A stretch of 64,000 bases of DNA from DASUNQ01 sp044866775 (GTDB lineage Bacteria > Acidobacteriota > Thermoanaerobaculia > Multivoradales > UBA5704). Location: assembly GCA_044866775.1 (NCBI GenBank), contig JBIOUG010000116.1:25302-89301 (forward strand), read 5' to 3'. Positions 15,523 through 23,864 of the stretch are shown piece by piece. A program made the translations under genes and the position numbers. Positions within the stretch are counted from its first letter, which is position 1; the number at the start of each line of letters is the position of its first letter. The notes beneath the pieces were generated by a model, which was not told where the DNA came from, made no database searches, and was given only the letters and a program-made list of their open reading frames with translations.

Positions 15523-16989
15523 ATGGCACTAGAGCAGAAACTCTCGCTGAAGCTGGCGCAGAAACTGGTGATGACGCCGTCGCTGCAGCAGGCGATCAAG
15601 CTGCTGCAGATGACACGGATGGAGCTCGAGACGCTGCTCACCCAGGAGCTGGTCGAGAACCCGGTCCTGGAGGAGCCCGAGGCCGCGCCCGAAGAGGAGG
15701 CGTCGCCGGAGGAGGAGCCCCAGCAGGAGGCCGCCAACGGCGAAACCCTCGACCACGGCGAGTCGATGGAGAACATCGACCTCGACGCCTACTTCGGCGA
15801 CTACTGGGAGAGCTCCGCCTACTCCTCGATGGCCGAGGAGCGGGAGGAGCCGCCAATCGAGAACAGCCTCACCCGCGAGCCAGACCTCTACGACCACCTA
15901 CTCTGGCAGCTCCACATGGCCGAGGTCCCGCCGCGCCTGCGCGAGATCGCCGAGCTGATCATCGGCAACCTGAACCCCGACGGCTTCCTCGCTGCGACCT
16001 GCGAGGAGATCCGGGCGATGGGCGACGCGCCGGCCGACGGCGAGGAGAGCTGCGGCTACACGCTCGCCGAGGTCGAGGAGGCGCTCGAGCTGGTGCGCGG
16101 CTTCGACCCGCCGGGAATCGCCTGCCACGACCTCCAGGAGAGCCTGCTGCGGCAGCTCGACACCCTCGAGGTGCCGGCCGACCACCTCGCCCGCCGGGTG
16201 ATCGGCGAGGCCTGGGACCTCTTCCTGCGCCGCCAGTTCCCGGCGGTGGCGAAGAAGCTCGGGATCGAGCTGGCCGATCTCGAGCCGGCGGTCGAGCTGA
16301 TCCGCGGCCTCGAGACCCAGCCGGGACGGAAGTTCTCGACCGAGCGGGCGCACTACATCGAGCCGGACGTCTTCGTCCGCCGCGTCGGCGACGAATACGT
16401 CATCCAGTTGAACGACGATGGCCTGCCGCGGCTGCGCGTCTCCCGCGCCTATCGCCGCATGCTGCAGACGATGCGCAGCGAGGGGCAGCAGAGCGAGGCG
16501 CAGCAATTCATCAAAGACAAAATACGCTCCGCAGTCTGGCTCATCAAGAGCCTCGATCAGCGGCAGCGCACTATTTACAAGGTCGCCGCCTCGATCATCC
16601 GCCAGCAGCGGGAGTTCCTCGACCAGGGCATCGAGTACCTGCGGCCCATGGTGCTGCGCGACGTGGCCGAGGACATCAGCATGCACGAGTCGACGGTCAG
16701 CCGCGTCGTGTCCAACAAGTACATGCACACGCCGCGCGGCCTGTTTCCGATGAAGTTCTTCTTCCACAGCGGCATCGACCGCGAGTACGGCGAGAACATC
16801 TCGTCGCTCACCGTCAAGCGCAAGATCGAGCAGCTCATCCAGTCCGAAGACCCGAAGCGGCCGCTCTCGGACAGCGAGCTGATGCGCATCTTGAACCGCG
16901 AAGGCATCCAGATCGCTCGCCGCACGGTGGCGAAGTACCGCGACGAGCTCTCGATCCCGTCCTCGACCGACCGCAAGCAGATCTTCTAG
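15523..16989 (+). CDS. rpoN: RNA polymerase sigma-54 factor
   Basis: A 488-residue sigma-54. The Gln/Leu-rich activator-interacting region I (MALEQKLSLKLAQKLVMTP, SLQQAIKLLQM) is followed by an acidic region II (residues ~45-95), the core-binding region, a helix-turn-helix (LRDVAEDISMHESTVSRVVS) and the RpoN box ARRTVAKYR near the C-terminus, which reads the -24 element. It directs transcription from enhancer-dependent promoters. No enhancer-binding activator is encoded in the window. It starts 12 bases after lptB and heads the hpf-PTS gene group. Confidence 0.97.
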   Translation: MALEQKLSLKLAQKLVMTPSLQQAIKLLQMTRMELETLLTQELVENPVLEEPEAAPEEEASPEEEPQQEAANGETLDHGESMENIDLDAYFGDYWESSAYSSMAEEREEPPIENSLTREPDLYDHLLWQLHMAEVPPRLREIAELIIGNLNPDGFLAATCEEIRAMGDAPADGEESCGYTLAEVEEALELVRGFDPPGIACHDLQESLLRQLDTLEVPADHLARRVIGEAWDLFLRRQFPAVAKKLGIELADLEPAVELIRGLETQPGRKFSTERAHYIEPDVFVRRVGDEYVIQLNDDGLPRLRVSRAYRRMLQTMRSEGQQSEAQQFIKDKIRSAVWLIKSLDQRQRTIYKVAASIIRQQREFLDQGIEYLRPMVLRDVAEDISMHESTVSRVVSNKYMHTPRGLFPMKFFFHSGIDREYGENISSLTVKRKIEQLIQSEDPKRPLSDSELMRILNREGIQIARRTVAKYRDELSIPSSTDRKQIF

Positions 16990-17025
16990 GCGGGGCGGCG
17001 CGCAACGGTGAAGGAGGCCAAAGGC

Positions 17026-17571
17026 ATGAACATCGAGTACATCGGCAGGAACTTCCACCTCGACGAGCGGGTCCGCGCCTACGCCGCGGAGAAGCTGGAG
17101 AAGCTGACGAAGTTCCTCGATGAGCCGATCGAAGGGCGGGTGACGCTCGAGATCGAGAAGCACCGCCATAGGGCCGAGATCCACGTCACGCACCGGCTGG
17201 GCGTCCTGACCGCCACCGAGGAGACCGACGGCACGATGGTCGACGCCATCAACCTGGCGACGGAGAAGATCGAGCAGCAGGCCCGCCGCGCCCACGGGCG
17301 GCTGGTCGACAAGCGGCGGCGCGGCGACCGCAACGGCCACCGCTGGCCACTCGAGATCCTCGACCGCGAGAGCTTGGCCGGCGGCGGCGAGCCGCGCGTC
17401 ATCCGCACGACCCACCTGCAGATCAAGCCGATGACGATCGAGGAGGCGGCGCTACTGCTCGAAGAGTCGAAGCACGAGTTCGTGGTTTTTCGCGACTCGG
17501 CGAGCGACCGGGTCAGCGTCCTCTACAAGCGCAAGGACGACAACTACGGCCTGATCGCGCCCGAGTTCTAG
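17026..17571 (+). CDS. hpf: Ribosome hibernation-promoting factor, long form
   Basis: A 181-residue protein: the N-terminal HPF/YfiA domain (MNIEYIGRNFHLDERVRAYAAEK, to residue ~100) binds the 30S decoding region, and the C-terminal domain (~residues 120-180, IKPMTIEEAALLLEESKHEF, YKRKDDNYGLI) dimerises to pair 70S ribosomes into 100S. ATG 17026 is chosen because AAGGAGG (17011-17017) lies just upstream; a GTG at 17008 precedes that ribosome-binding site. The rpoN-hpf-ptsN order is conserved in many proteobacteria. Confidence 0.95.
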   Translation: MNIEYIGRNFHLDERVRAYAAEKLEKLTKFLDEPIEGRVTLEIEKHRHRAEIHVTHRLGVLTATEETDGTMVDAINLATEKIEQQARRAHGRLVDKRRRGDRNGHRWPLEILDRESLAGGGEPRVIRTTHLQIKPMTIEEAALLLEESKHEFVVFRDSASDRVSVLYKRKDDNYGLIAPEF

Positions 17572-17596
17572 CGAGGAAGGCGGACCGGCCCTGGCG

Positions 17597-18052
17597 ATGC
17601 GCCTCGAGGCCCTGACGCGGCCGGAGCTGATCTTCCCCGAGATCCACGCCGCCGACGCAGAAAACGCGCTACGCGCCTGCGCCCGCGAGATCGCGGCGGC
17701 CGGTCGCGTCGCCGACGCCGAGGAGCTCTACCAGAAGCTGATGGAGCGCGAGCGGCTGGGTTCGACGGGAGTCGGCGGCGGGGTGGCGATCCCGCACTGT
17801 AAGCTGCGCGGACTGCGCCAGCCGGTGGTGGCGATCGGCCGGGTCGAGCCGGGGGTGGAGTTCGACGCGCCCGACGCGCAGCCGGTGCGGGCCCTCTTCG
17901 TCGTCGTCTCGCCGCTCGACGCGCCGGCCGAGCACCTGCAGGTGCTCTCGGCCGTGTCGCGCTGGATCAAGGACGGCCACCATGTAGAGCGCCTGCTCGA
18001 GCTTGACGAGCGCGAGCCGATCTGGGAGCTGCTGGGCGGCGGCGGGCGGTGA
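17597..18052 (+). CDS. ptsN: PTS EIIA domain protein, PtsN (nitrogen-PTS) type
   Basis: A 151-residue EIIA of the fructose/nitrogen class. The phospho-acceptor histidine is His67 in GGGVAIPHCK. Such proteins receive phosphate from HPr or NPr and act as regulators, not transporters, often controlling potassium uptake or sigma-54-linked functions. It lies 25 bases after hpf and 10 bases before hprK. No EIIB/EIIC genes are present, supporting a regulatory role. Confidence 0.9.
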   Translation: MRLEALTRPELIFPEIHAADAENALRACAREIAAAGRVADAEELYQKLMERERLGSTGVGGGVAIPHCKLRGLRQPVVAIGRVEPGVEFDAPDAQPVRALFVVVSPLDAPAEHLQVLSAVSRWIKDGHHVERLLELDEREPIWELLGGGGR

Positions 18053-18062
18053 GGGGGTACCT

Positions 18063-19028
18063 GTGAACGTCGAGCGCTGGGTCGCGGTCGCAGAGCTGCT
18101 GGGCGAAGAGCTCTCGGACCTCCACCTGCGCGTCCTCTCCGGCGAGTCGCACCTCGACAACCGGATCGTCAACCCGCGGGTGCAGAAGCCGGGGCTCGCC
18201 TTCGCCGGCTACTACGCCTACGTCAAGCCGGGACGCGTGCAGATCGTCGGCGAGAGCGAGACCGAGTACCTGAAGACGCTCGAGCCGGAGGAGCGGCAGG
18301 AGCGCTTCGAGCGCATCACCAGCCTGCCGGTGCCGGTGTTCGTGATCACCAAGGGGATCGAGCCGCTGCCCGGGTTCCTCCTCGCCTGCCAGCGGCGCGA
18401 GCTGCCGGTCCTCTCCTCGCCCGAGCTCTCTTCGACGGTCATCAAGCGCATCAGCTACTTCCTCGAGGACCACCTCGTCCCCTCGACCACCTTGCACGGC
18501 GTGCTGCTCGAGGTTTACGGCCTCGGGGTGCTGCTGATCGGCGAGAGCGGGGTGGGGAAGAGCGAGTCGGCGCTCGACTTGATCTCGCGCGGCCACAGCC
18601 TGGTCGCCGACGACCGGGTGACCGTCAAGCGCTATCCCAATGGCGAGCTCGTGGGCTACTGCGAGGGGCCGCTGCGCCACCACATGGAGCTGCGCGGCAT
18701 CGGCATCATCAACGTCCAGGACCTCTTCGGCCTCGCCGCGGTGCGCGAGCAGACGGCGATCGACCTGGTGATCGAGCTCGAGCACTGGGAGACGGGGCAG
18801 ACTTACGATCGCCTGGGGCTGGACGAGACGCTGTTCGACATCCTCGACACCCCGATCCCCTACATCCGCATGCCGGTCGCCCTGGGCCGCAACATCAGCA
18901 TCCTGGTCGAGATCGCCGCGCGCAACCACGTGCTGAAGCTCCAGGGCCACCACTCCGCCCGCGAGTTCGCCCGCAAGCTCGAGGAACAGCTTGAGCGCAA
19001 TCGCAGCCGACAGCTCCTCGAAGGCTGA
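18063..19028 (+). CDS. hprK: HPr kinase/phosphorylase
   Basis: A 321-residue bifunctional enzyme that phosphorylates and dephosphorylates Ser46 of HPr. The N-terminal domain is followed by His145 in TTLHGVLLEVYG, Walker A GESGVGKSE (residues ~160-168), RGHSLVADDRV and the K/P-loop-family signature MELRGIGIINVQDLFG. The HPr encoded nearby keeps Ser46, so the target is present. GTG 18063 gives the normal length. The end overlaps rapZ by 38 bases. Confidence 0.96.
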   Translation: MNVERWVAVAELLGEELSDLHLRVLSGESHLDNRIVNPRVQKPGLAFAGYYAYVKPGRVQIVGESETEYLKTLEPEERQERFERITSLPVPVFVITKGIEPLPGFLLACQRRELPVLSSPELSSTVIKRISYFLEDHLVPSTTLHGVLLEVYGLGVLLIGESGVGKSESALDLISRGHSLVADDRVTVKRYPNGELVGYCEGPLRHHMELRGIGIINVQDLFGLAAVREQTAIDLVIELEHWETGQTYDRLGLDETLFDILDTPIPYIRMPVALGRNISILVEIAARNHVLKLQGHHSAREFARKLEEQLERNRSRQLLEG

Positions 19029-19893
19029 CTCGCGGGCGAAGCTCGTGCTCATCACCGGCCTCTCGGGGTCGGGCAAGAGCAGCGTCGCCAAATGCTTCGA
19101 GGACCTCAACTACTACACCGTCGACAACCTCCCGCTGCCGCTGCTGCGGCAGTTCCTGGACAGCCCGCTTGAGCTGGCGCCCGGCTTCGACCGCATCGCC
19201 GTCGTCACCGACGTGCGCGCGCCCGGCTTCGCCGAGGAGTTCCCGCGCCTGCTCGCGACCCTCGACCGCGAGCGGATCGAGCTCACCCTCCTCTTCCTCG
19301 AGGCCTCCGACGAGATGTTGGTGCGCCGCTTCTCGGAGACCCGCCGCCCGCACCCCCTCGCTCCCGACCGCCCGGTCATCGAGGGCATCCAGCGCGAGCG
19401 CGAGCTCCTCGCCGAGCTGCGGGCGCGCGCCGACATGGTGCTCGACACCAGCGCGTGGTCGATCCACGAGATCCGCGCGCAGGTCTTCCGCGAGTTCGCG
19501 GCGCATCCGGGCGAGGCGTCGGGGATGGTGGTGTCGCTGGTCTCCTTCGGCTTCAAGCACGGCATTCCGTACGGCACGGACCTCCTCTTCGACGTCCGCT
19601 TCCTCTGCAACCCGCACTTCATCCCCGGGCTGCGCGAGCGCACCGGCCAGGACCCCGAGGTCGAGGAATATCTCCGCCGCGAGCCCGATTACGAAGAAGT
19701 GGTGGTCCGCCTGACCGACCTGCTGCTCTTTCTGCTGCCCCGCTATCGCCAGGAGAACCGGAGCTACGTCACCGTGGCGGTGGGCTGCACCGGCGGGCGC
19801 CATCGCTCGGTGGCGGTCTGCGAGCGGCTGCGGGCGCGGCTGGAAGAAGCGGGCTGGCCGGCGCGGGTGGTCCATCGAGACGTAGCGCGATAG
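18991..19893 (+). CDS. rapZ: RapZ/YvcJ-family nucleotide-binding protein (RNase adapter)
   Basis: A 300-residue protein with Walker A GLSGSGKS (residues ~23-30), the conserved NYYTVDNLP segment, and the C-terminal block VGCTGGRHRSVAV. In E. coli RapZ presents the small RNA GlmZ to RNase E and senses glucosamine-6-phosphate; in Gram-positives YvcJ binds GTP. Which role applies here is unclear. The start is a TTG at 18991 within hprK, preceded by GAGGAA; no later ATG or GTG leaves a complete N-terminus. Confidence 0.93.
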   Translation: MSAIAADSSSKADSRAKLVLITGLSGSGKSSVAKCFEDLNYYTVDNLPLPLLRQFLDSPLELAPGFDRIAVVTDVRAPGFAEEFPRLLATLDRERIELTLLFLEASDEMLVRRFSETRRPHPLAPDRPVIEGIQRERELLAELRARADMVLDTSAWSIHEIRAQVFREFAAHPGEASGMVVSLVSFGFKHGIPYGTDLLFDVRFLCNPHFIPGLRERTGQDPEVEEYLRREPDYEEVVVRLTDLLLFLLPRYRQENRSYVTVAVGCTGGRHRSVAVCERLRARLEEAGWPARVVHRDVAR

Positions 19894-19975
19894 CTTGATC
19901 CGGCGCCCCCTCTCGGGCCTCCCCAGGGAGGGAGGTTGCGCGTTGCGCTACGATAGCCGCCGGTCCGCCACGACC

Positions 19976-20467
19976 ATGATCGGAACGTTGATCCTGACCC
20001 ACGGCGGCGTGGCGCGGGAGCTGCTGGAGGCGGCCCGCGTCATCGTCGGCCCGATGCCCACCTTCGAAGCGCTGTCGCTCGATTGGGGCGACTGCTTCGA
20101 GGACGCGCAGACGAAGATCCGCGGTGCCCTCGAGCGCCTCGACCAGGGCGAGGGCGTGCTGATCCTGACCGACATGTTCGGCGGCACGCCGTGCAACCTG
20201 GCGGTCAAGTTCCAGTGCGCCGACAAGGTCGAGGTGATCGGCGGGGTGAACCTGCCGATGGTCCTCCGCCTAGCCGGGCTGCGCGACGGCGGCATGACGC
20301 TCGCCGAGGCGGCGCGGTGGCTGCAGGTCAAGGGGCAGCGAAGCATCTGCCTGGCCAGCGACGTCCTCGAGACCAGGCCTCCGGGCGCGGCAGCGCCGGA
20401 GACCGGAGAGGCCGGCGAGGCGCCGGCCGTCACGGAGGACCGGGCCGGGAAAACCGCGGGTGGTTGA
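19976..20467 (+). CDS. PTS EIIA component, mannose/fructose family
   Basis: A 163-residue EIIA-Man-type protein. The active-site histidine is His9 in LILTHGGVA; DMFGGTPCN and GGVNLPMVLR are family motifs. The Ala/Glu/Pro-rich tail (residues ~135-163) is extra. The start is ATG 19976, with TACGAT at 19949-19954 as a candidate -10 box. It overlaps ptsH by 8 bases. Without IIB/IIC/IID permease parts in the window it is likely a phosphorylation-dependent regulator. Confidence 0.88.
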   Translation: MIGTLILTHGGVARELLEAARVIVGPMPTFEALSLDWGDCFEDAQTKIRGALERLDQGEGVLILTDMFGGTPCNLAVKFQCADKVEVIGGVNLPMVLRLAGLRDGGMTLAEAARWLQVKGQRSICLASDVLETRPPGAAAPETGEAGEAPAVTEDRAGKTAGG

Positions 20468-20729
20468 GCGCGAGGTCGAGATCGTCAACCGCCTCGGCCT
20501 GCACGCGCGCGCAGCGGCAAAGCTGGTGCAGACCGCCTCGGGCTTTCGCAGCCGGGTCGTGCTGCAGAAGGACGGCGAAGAGGTCGACGCCAAGAGCATC
20601 CTGGGGCTGCTGCTGCTGGCGGCGGCGCAGGGGACGCGGCTGCGAGTGGTCTGCGACGGCCCCGACGAGGCGGAGGCGTTGGACGCCGTCGCCTCGCTGA
20701 TCGCCAAGCGGTTCGACGAGGAGAGCTGA
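20460..20729 (+). CDS. ptsH: Phosphocarrier protein HPr
   Basis: An 89-residue HPr. His15 (NRLGLHARAAAK) accepts phosphate from enzyme I and Ser46 (KSILGLLLLAA) is the HprK target, both at canonical positions. The GTG start at 20460 overlaps the EIIA stop. It links PtsI to the two EIIA proteins encoded in the same operon. Confidence 0.96.
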   Translation: MVEREVEIVNRLGLHARAAAKLVQTASGFRSRVVLQKDGEEVDAKSILGLLLLAAAQGTRLRVVCDGPDEAEALDAVASLIAKRFDEES

Positions 20730-20737
20730 GGGCACGA

Positions 20738-22582
20738 GTGGCCAACCCCGAGATGCAGGTCTTGAGCGGCATCGGCGTCTCGCCGGGAGTCGCCGTCGGC
20801 CGCGTGGTGTCCATCCAGACGCGGCTCGGGGAGACCTACCGCTTCACGCTCGCCGAGGAGGACGTCGAGCCCGAGGTCGAGCGGCTCTACGAGGCGGTCC
20901 GCCACGCCGAGCGCGAGCTGCGGCGGATCCGCGAGAAGGCGGGCGAGGAGCTGGGCACGGAGCTGGCGGCGATCTTCGACGCCCACGTGCTGCTGATGAA
21001 CGACCGCAACTTCCTCGGTCGCATCGTCGACCGCATCCGCACCAAGCGGGTCAACGCCGAGTGGGCGGTGCAGAAGACGGCGACGGAGCTCGACACGCTG
21101 TTCGCCGCGATCAATGATTCGTATTTGCGCGAACGAAGCGAAGATCTTACCGACGTCAGCCGCCACATCCTGCGCAGCCTGCAGGGAATCGCGCACCACG
21201 AGCTGTCGGAGCTGGGTGAGGACGTGGTCATCGTCGCCGACGACCTGACGCCAGCCGACGCCGTGCGCCTGGGGCGCGAGCGCGTCGTCGGCTTCGTCAT
21301 CGAGAGCGGCGGCCGCACCTCGCACACCGCAATCATCGCCCGCTCGCTTCATCGCGCCGCGGTCGCCGGCGTCGACGGGGTGTCCGAGATGCAGCTCGAC
21401 GACGCGCCGGTGATCGTCGACGGCGAGGCGGGGAAGGTCATCGTCCACCCGACGTCGGAGGTGCTGGCGCGCTACCGGGAGCGAACCGCGGAGCTGGCGC
21501 GCGAGGAGCGGGACCTGCTGGCGACGGCGACACTCGAGGCGGTAACCCGCGACGGCGTCGCCGTGGCGCTGATGGCCAACGTCGACCTGCCCGAGGAGCT
21601 GGCGGAGGTCACCTGCTTTGGTTCCTGCGGCATCGGGCTCTACCGCAGCGAGTTCCTCTACATCGAGAAGAGCCCGGCGCTGCCCACCGAGGACGAGCAC
21701 GTCGCCATCTATCGGCGCATGGTCGAGACGGCCGCGCCCGAGCCGGCGATCATCCGCACCTATGACCTCGGCGGCCGCAAGCTGGCGCGCGAGCTGATGG
21801 CCACGCACGAGGACAACCCGGTACTCGGCCTGCGCGGCATCCGCCTGACCCTCTCGCGGCCCGACATCTTCCGCACCCAGCTCCGGGCGCTGCTGCGCGC
21901 CGCCGAGCACGGCGAGCTGTGGATCCTCTTGCCGATGGTCTCGACGGTTGAGGAGGTGCGCCGCTTCCGCGCCTTCAGGTCGGAGGTGATGGAGGAGCTG
22001 GCGTGCGAGGGCGTCTCCTTCCGCCGCGACGTGCCGCTCGGCGTCATGATCGAAGTGCCGGCGGCGGCGATGATCGCCGACGTGCTGGCCCGCGAGGTCG
22101 ACTTCTTCTCGATCGGCACCAACGACCTCATCCAGTACTCGCTCGCGGTCGACCGCAACAACGAGCACGTGGCCGACCTCTACCAGCCGTTTCATCCCGC
22201 CATTCTGCGCATGCTACGGTTCGTCCTCGACAGCGCGCGCGCGGCCAGGATCGAGGTCAGCCTGTGCGGCGAGATGGCCGCCGATCCGCGCTGCGCCGCG
22301 CTGCTGCTCGGCCTCGGGCTGCGGCGGATGTCGATGAGCCCGCGAGCCATCCCGGGGATCAAGACGCAGCTCCGGGAGCTGGCCATGCCTGAGCTCGCGG
22401 AGCTGGCGGTGCGCTGCGCCGGCCTGGCCACGGCCGCCGAGGTCCAGCACGAGGTCGAGAGCTTCCTGGCGGCGGCGCACGGCGCGGCGGCGAGCCGCGC
22501 GCACCGGCGGGCGGCCAAACTTCAGGAGAGGGAGGCGCATGCGGCTGCCGACAAGGCGCGTCGAAAAGCCCTGGGGGCATGA
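20738..22582 (+). CDS. ptsI: PTS enzyme I (phosphoenolpyruvate-protein phosphotransferase)
   Basis: A 614-residue enzyme I that moves phosphate from PEP to HPr. The phosphohistidine is His196 (GGRTSHTAIIARS). The PEP-binding barrel shows CGIGLYRSEFLY, LPMVSTVEEV, the signature DFFSIGTNDLIQYSLAVDRNN and the catalytic cysteine in VSLCGEMAADP. It is about 40 residues longer than E. coli EI because of a basic, Ala-rich C-terminal tail. The GTG start at 20738 is 9 bases after ptsH. The last 44 bases overlap the cupin gene. Confidence 0.96.
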   Translation: MANPEMQVLSGIGVSPGVAVGRVVSIQTRLGETYRFTLAEEDVEPEVERLYEAVRHAERELRRIREKAGEELGTELAAIFDAHVLLMNDRNFLGRIVDRIRTKRVNAEWAVQKTATELDTLFAAINDSYLRERSEDLTDVSRHILRSLQGIAHHELSELGEDVVIVADDLTPADAVRLGRERVVGFVIESGGRTSHTAIIARSLHRAAVAGVDGVSEMQLDDAPVIVDGEAGKVIVHPTSEVLARYRERTAELAREERDLLATATLEAVTRDGVAVALMANVDLPEELAEVTCFGSCGIGLYRSEFLYIEKSPALPTEDEHVAIYRRMVETAAPEPAIIRTYDLGGRKLARELMATHEDNPVLGLRGIRLTLSRPDIFRTQLRALLRAAEHGELWILLPMVSTVEEVRRFRAFRSEVMEELACEGVSFRRDVPLGVMIEVPAAAMIADVLAREVDFFSIGTNDLIQYSLAVDRNNEHVADLYQPFHPAILRMLRFVLDSARAARIEVSLCGEMAADPRCAALLLGLGLRRMSMSPRAIPGIKTQLRELAMPELAELAVRCAGLATAAEVQHEVESFLAAAHGAAASRAHRRAAKLQEREAHAAADKARRKALGA

Positions 22583-22892
22583 GCTCATCTTCGCCCACAC
22601 CGAGCGCTACGTGGGCAAGGTCCTGCACGTCAACGCGGGCCAGGCGCTCTCGCTGCAGTACCACGAGGTGAAGGACGAGACCCTGTACCTGGCGGAAGGG
22701 GAAGTGAACCTGGTGGTGGAGGAGAACGGCGAGCTGGTGCAGACGACGCTGCGCGCGGGTGACTCCTACCGCATCACGCCCCTCACCCGCCACCGCATGA
22801 TCGCCGGCGAGCAGGGATGCGACATCATCGAGGTATCGACGCCCGAGCTGGACGACGTGGTGCGGCTCGAGGACCGGTACGGACGGGCGTAG
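22539..22892 (+). CDS. Cupin protein, mannose-6-phosphate isomerase type II-like
   Basis: A 117-residue single cupin domain: PWGHELIFA at the start, the metal-site motif QYHEVKDETLYLAEGE, and TRHRMIAGEQGCDIIEVSTPELDDVVRLEDRYGR, which resembles the C-terminal half of ManC-type phosphomannose isomerases. Its stand-alone size suggests a sugar-phosphate isomerase or sensor, possibly tied to the PTS proteins. A purine-rich site (AGGAGAGGG) precedes ATG 22539, which lies inside the 3' end of ptsI. Confidence 0.8.
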   Translation: MRLPTRRVEKPWGHELIFAHTERYVGKVLHVNAGQALSLQYHEVKDETLYLAEGEVNLVVEENGELVQTTLRAGDSYRITPLTRHRMIAGEQGCDIIEVSTPELDDVVRLEDRYGRA

Positions 22893-22914
22893 CTCGTCGC
22901 TGAGCCTGAGCGGG

Positions 22915-23850
22915 ATGAAAAGGAAAAAGATGCTGGGTAAAGAGACGGAAGGCGGAGAGCTCGGGCGCGAGCTGAGGTGGCTCGTGACGGCTGCCACCGT
23001 CTCGCTCGTCGTCGGGGGCTGCTCGCAAACGCCACAGCCGGTGAAGGCGGCGGAGCCGAACGCCGCGGAGGCCGCCGCCCAGGCCGCCATCGCCGACGCC
23101 GAGGCGACCAGCGCTCAGGCCGCCGCCGGCAGTCCTCCAGCGGCTCCAGTTCAGGGCGCTCCGCCGCAGTCCCTCCCTACCCAGCCGCCTTCTCAACCCG
23201 CGCAGGCGACTTCACCCCCCGAGCGCCCGGGCCTGGTCGTCATCGATCCCGGCGGCGAGGGTGACGGCGAGGTGAACATCGTCGCCGCGGCGCGTGCCGA
23301 GCGGGAGCGCCGGGCGTCGGCGCCGCCGGTGAGCCGGGTCATCACCAACAAGACCCTCGTCAAGTCGCCCGACGGCAAGAAGGGCAAGCAGCCCGCCGCC
23401 AAGGCGGGGACCAAGCCGGCGCCGGCGCAGGACGCCGCGCGGTCCGCGCTGCCGGACGGCAAGGACGAGGAATACTGGCGCACGCGCTCGCGCGAGCTGC
23501 GGCTGGAGTGGAAGGAAGCCGTGGACCAGATCGCGGAGCTCGAGCGCGACGCGGACGGGCTGCGGCGCCGGTTCTACGCCGAGAGCGATCCCTACGTACG
23601 CGACACGCGGATCAAGCCGGACTGGGACCGCGTGTTGGACCGCATCCGCGAGGTCAAGGACGATGCCACCCGGCGCCGGGAGCAGCTCGCGGCGCACCTC
23701 GAGGAAGGGCGGCGGGCCGGGGCGCTCCCGGGCTGGCTGCGCGAGGGGCTCGACCTCGAGCCCAGGCAGCGCGACCAGGCGGAGAGCGACCGTGACGAGG
23801 CGATCGAGCCGCCGCCGTATCCCGAGCCGATCGGCGATCCCCCGGTTTAG
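22915..23850 (+). CDS. Hypothetical lipoprotein with coiled-coil region
   Basis: A 311-residue protein. Its lipobox VVGGC places the lipidated Cys at residue 36. A long Ala/Pro/Gln-rich low-complexity region (~40-110) is followed by a charged helical part, probably coiled coil (residues ~185-280: EYWRTRSRELRLEWKEAVDQ, then RIREVKDDATRRREQLAAHL). No enzymatic motif is seen and I do not recognise the family. It sits alone between the PTS operon and miaB, on the same strand. Confidence 0.7.
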   Translation: MKRKKMLGKETEGGELGRELRWLVTAATVSLVVGGCSQTPQPVKAAEPNAAEAAAQAAIADAEATSAQAAAGSPPAAPVQGAPPQSLPTQPPSQPAQATSPPERPGLVVIDPGGEGDGEVNIVAAARAERERRASAPPVSRVITNKTLVKSPDGKKGKQPAAKAGTKPAPAQDAARSALPDGKDEEYWRTRSRELRLEWKEAVDQIAELERDADGLRRRFYAESDPYVRDTRIKPDWDRVLDRIREVKDDATRRREQLAAHLEEGRRAGALPGWLREGLDLEPRQRDQAESDRDEAIEPPPYPEPIGDPPV

Positions 23851-23864
23851 ACTGAGCGGGCACG

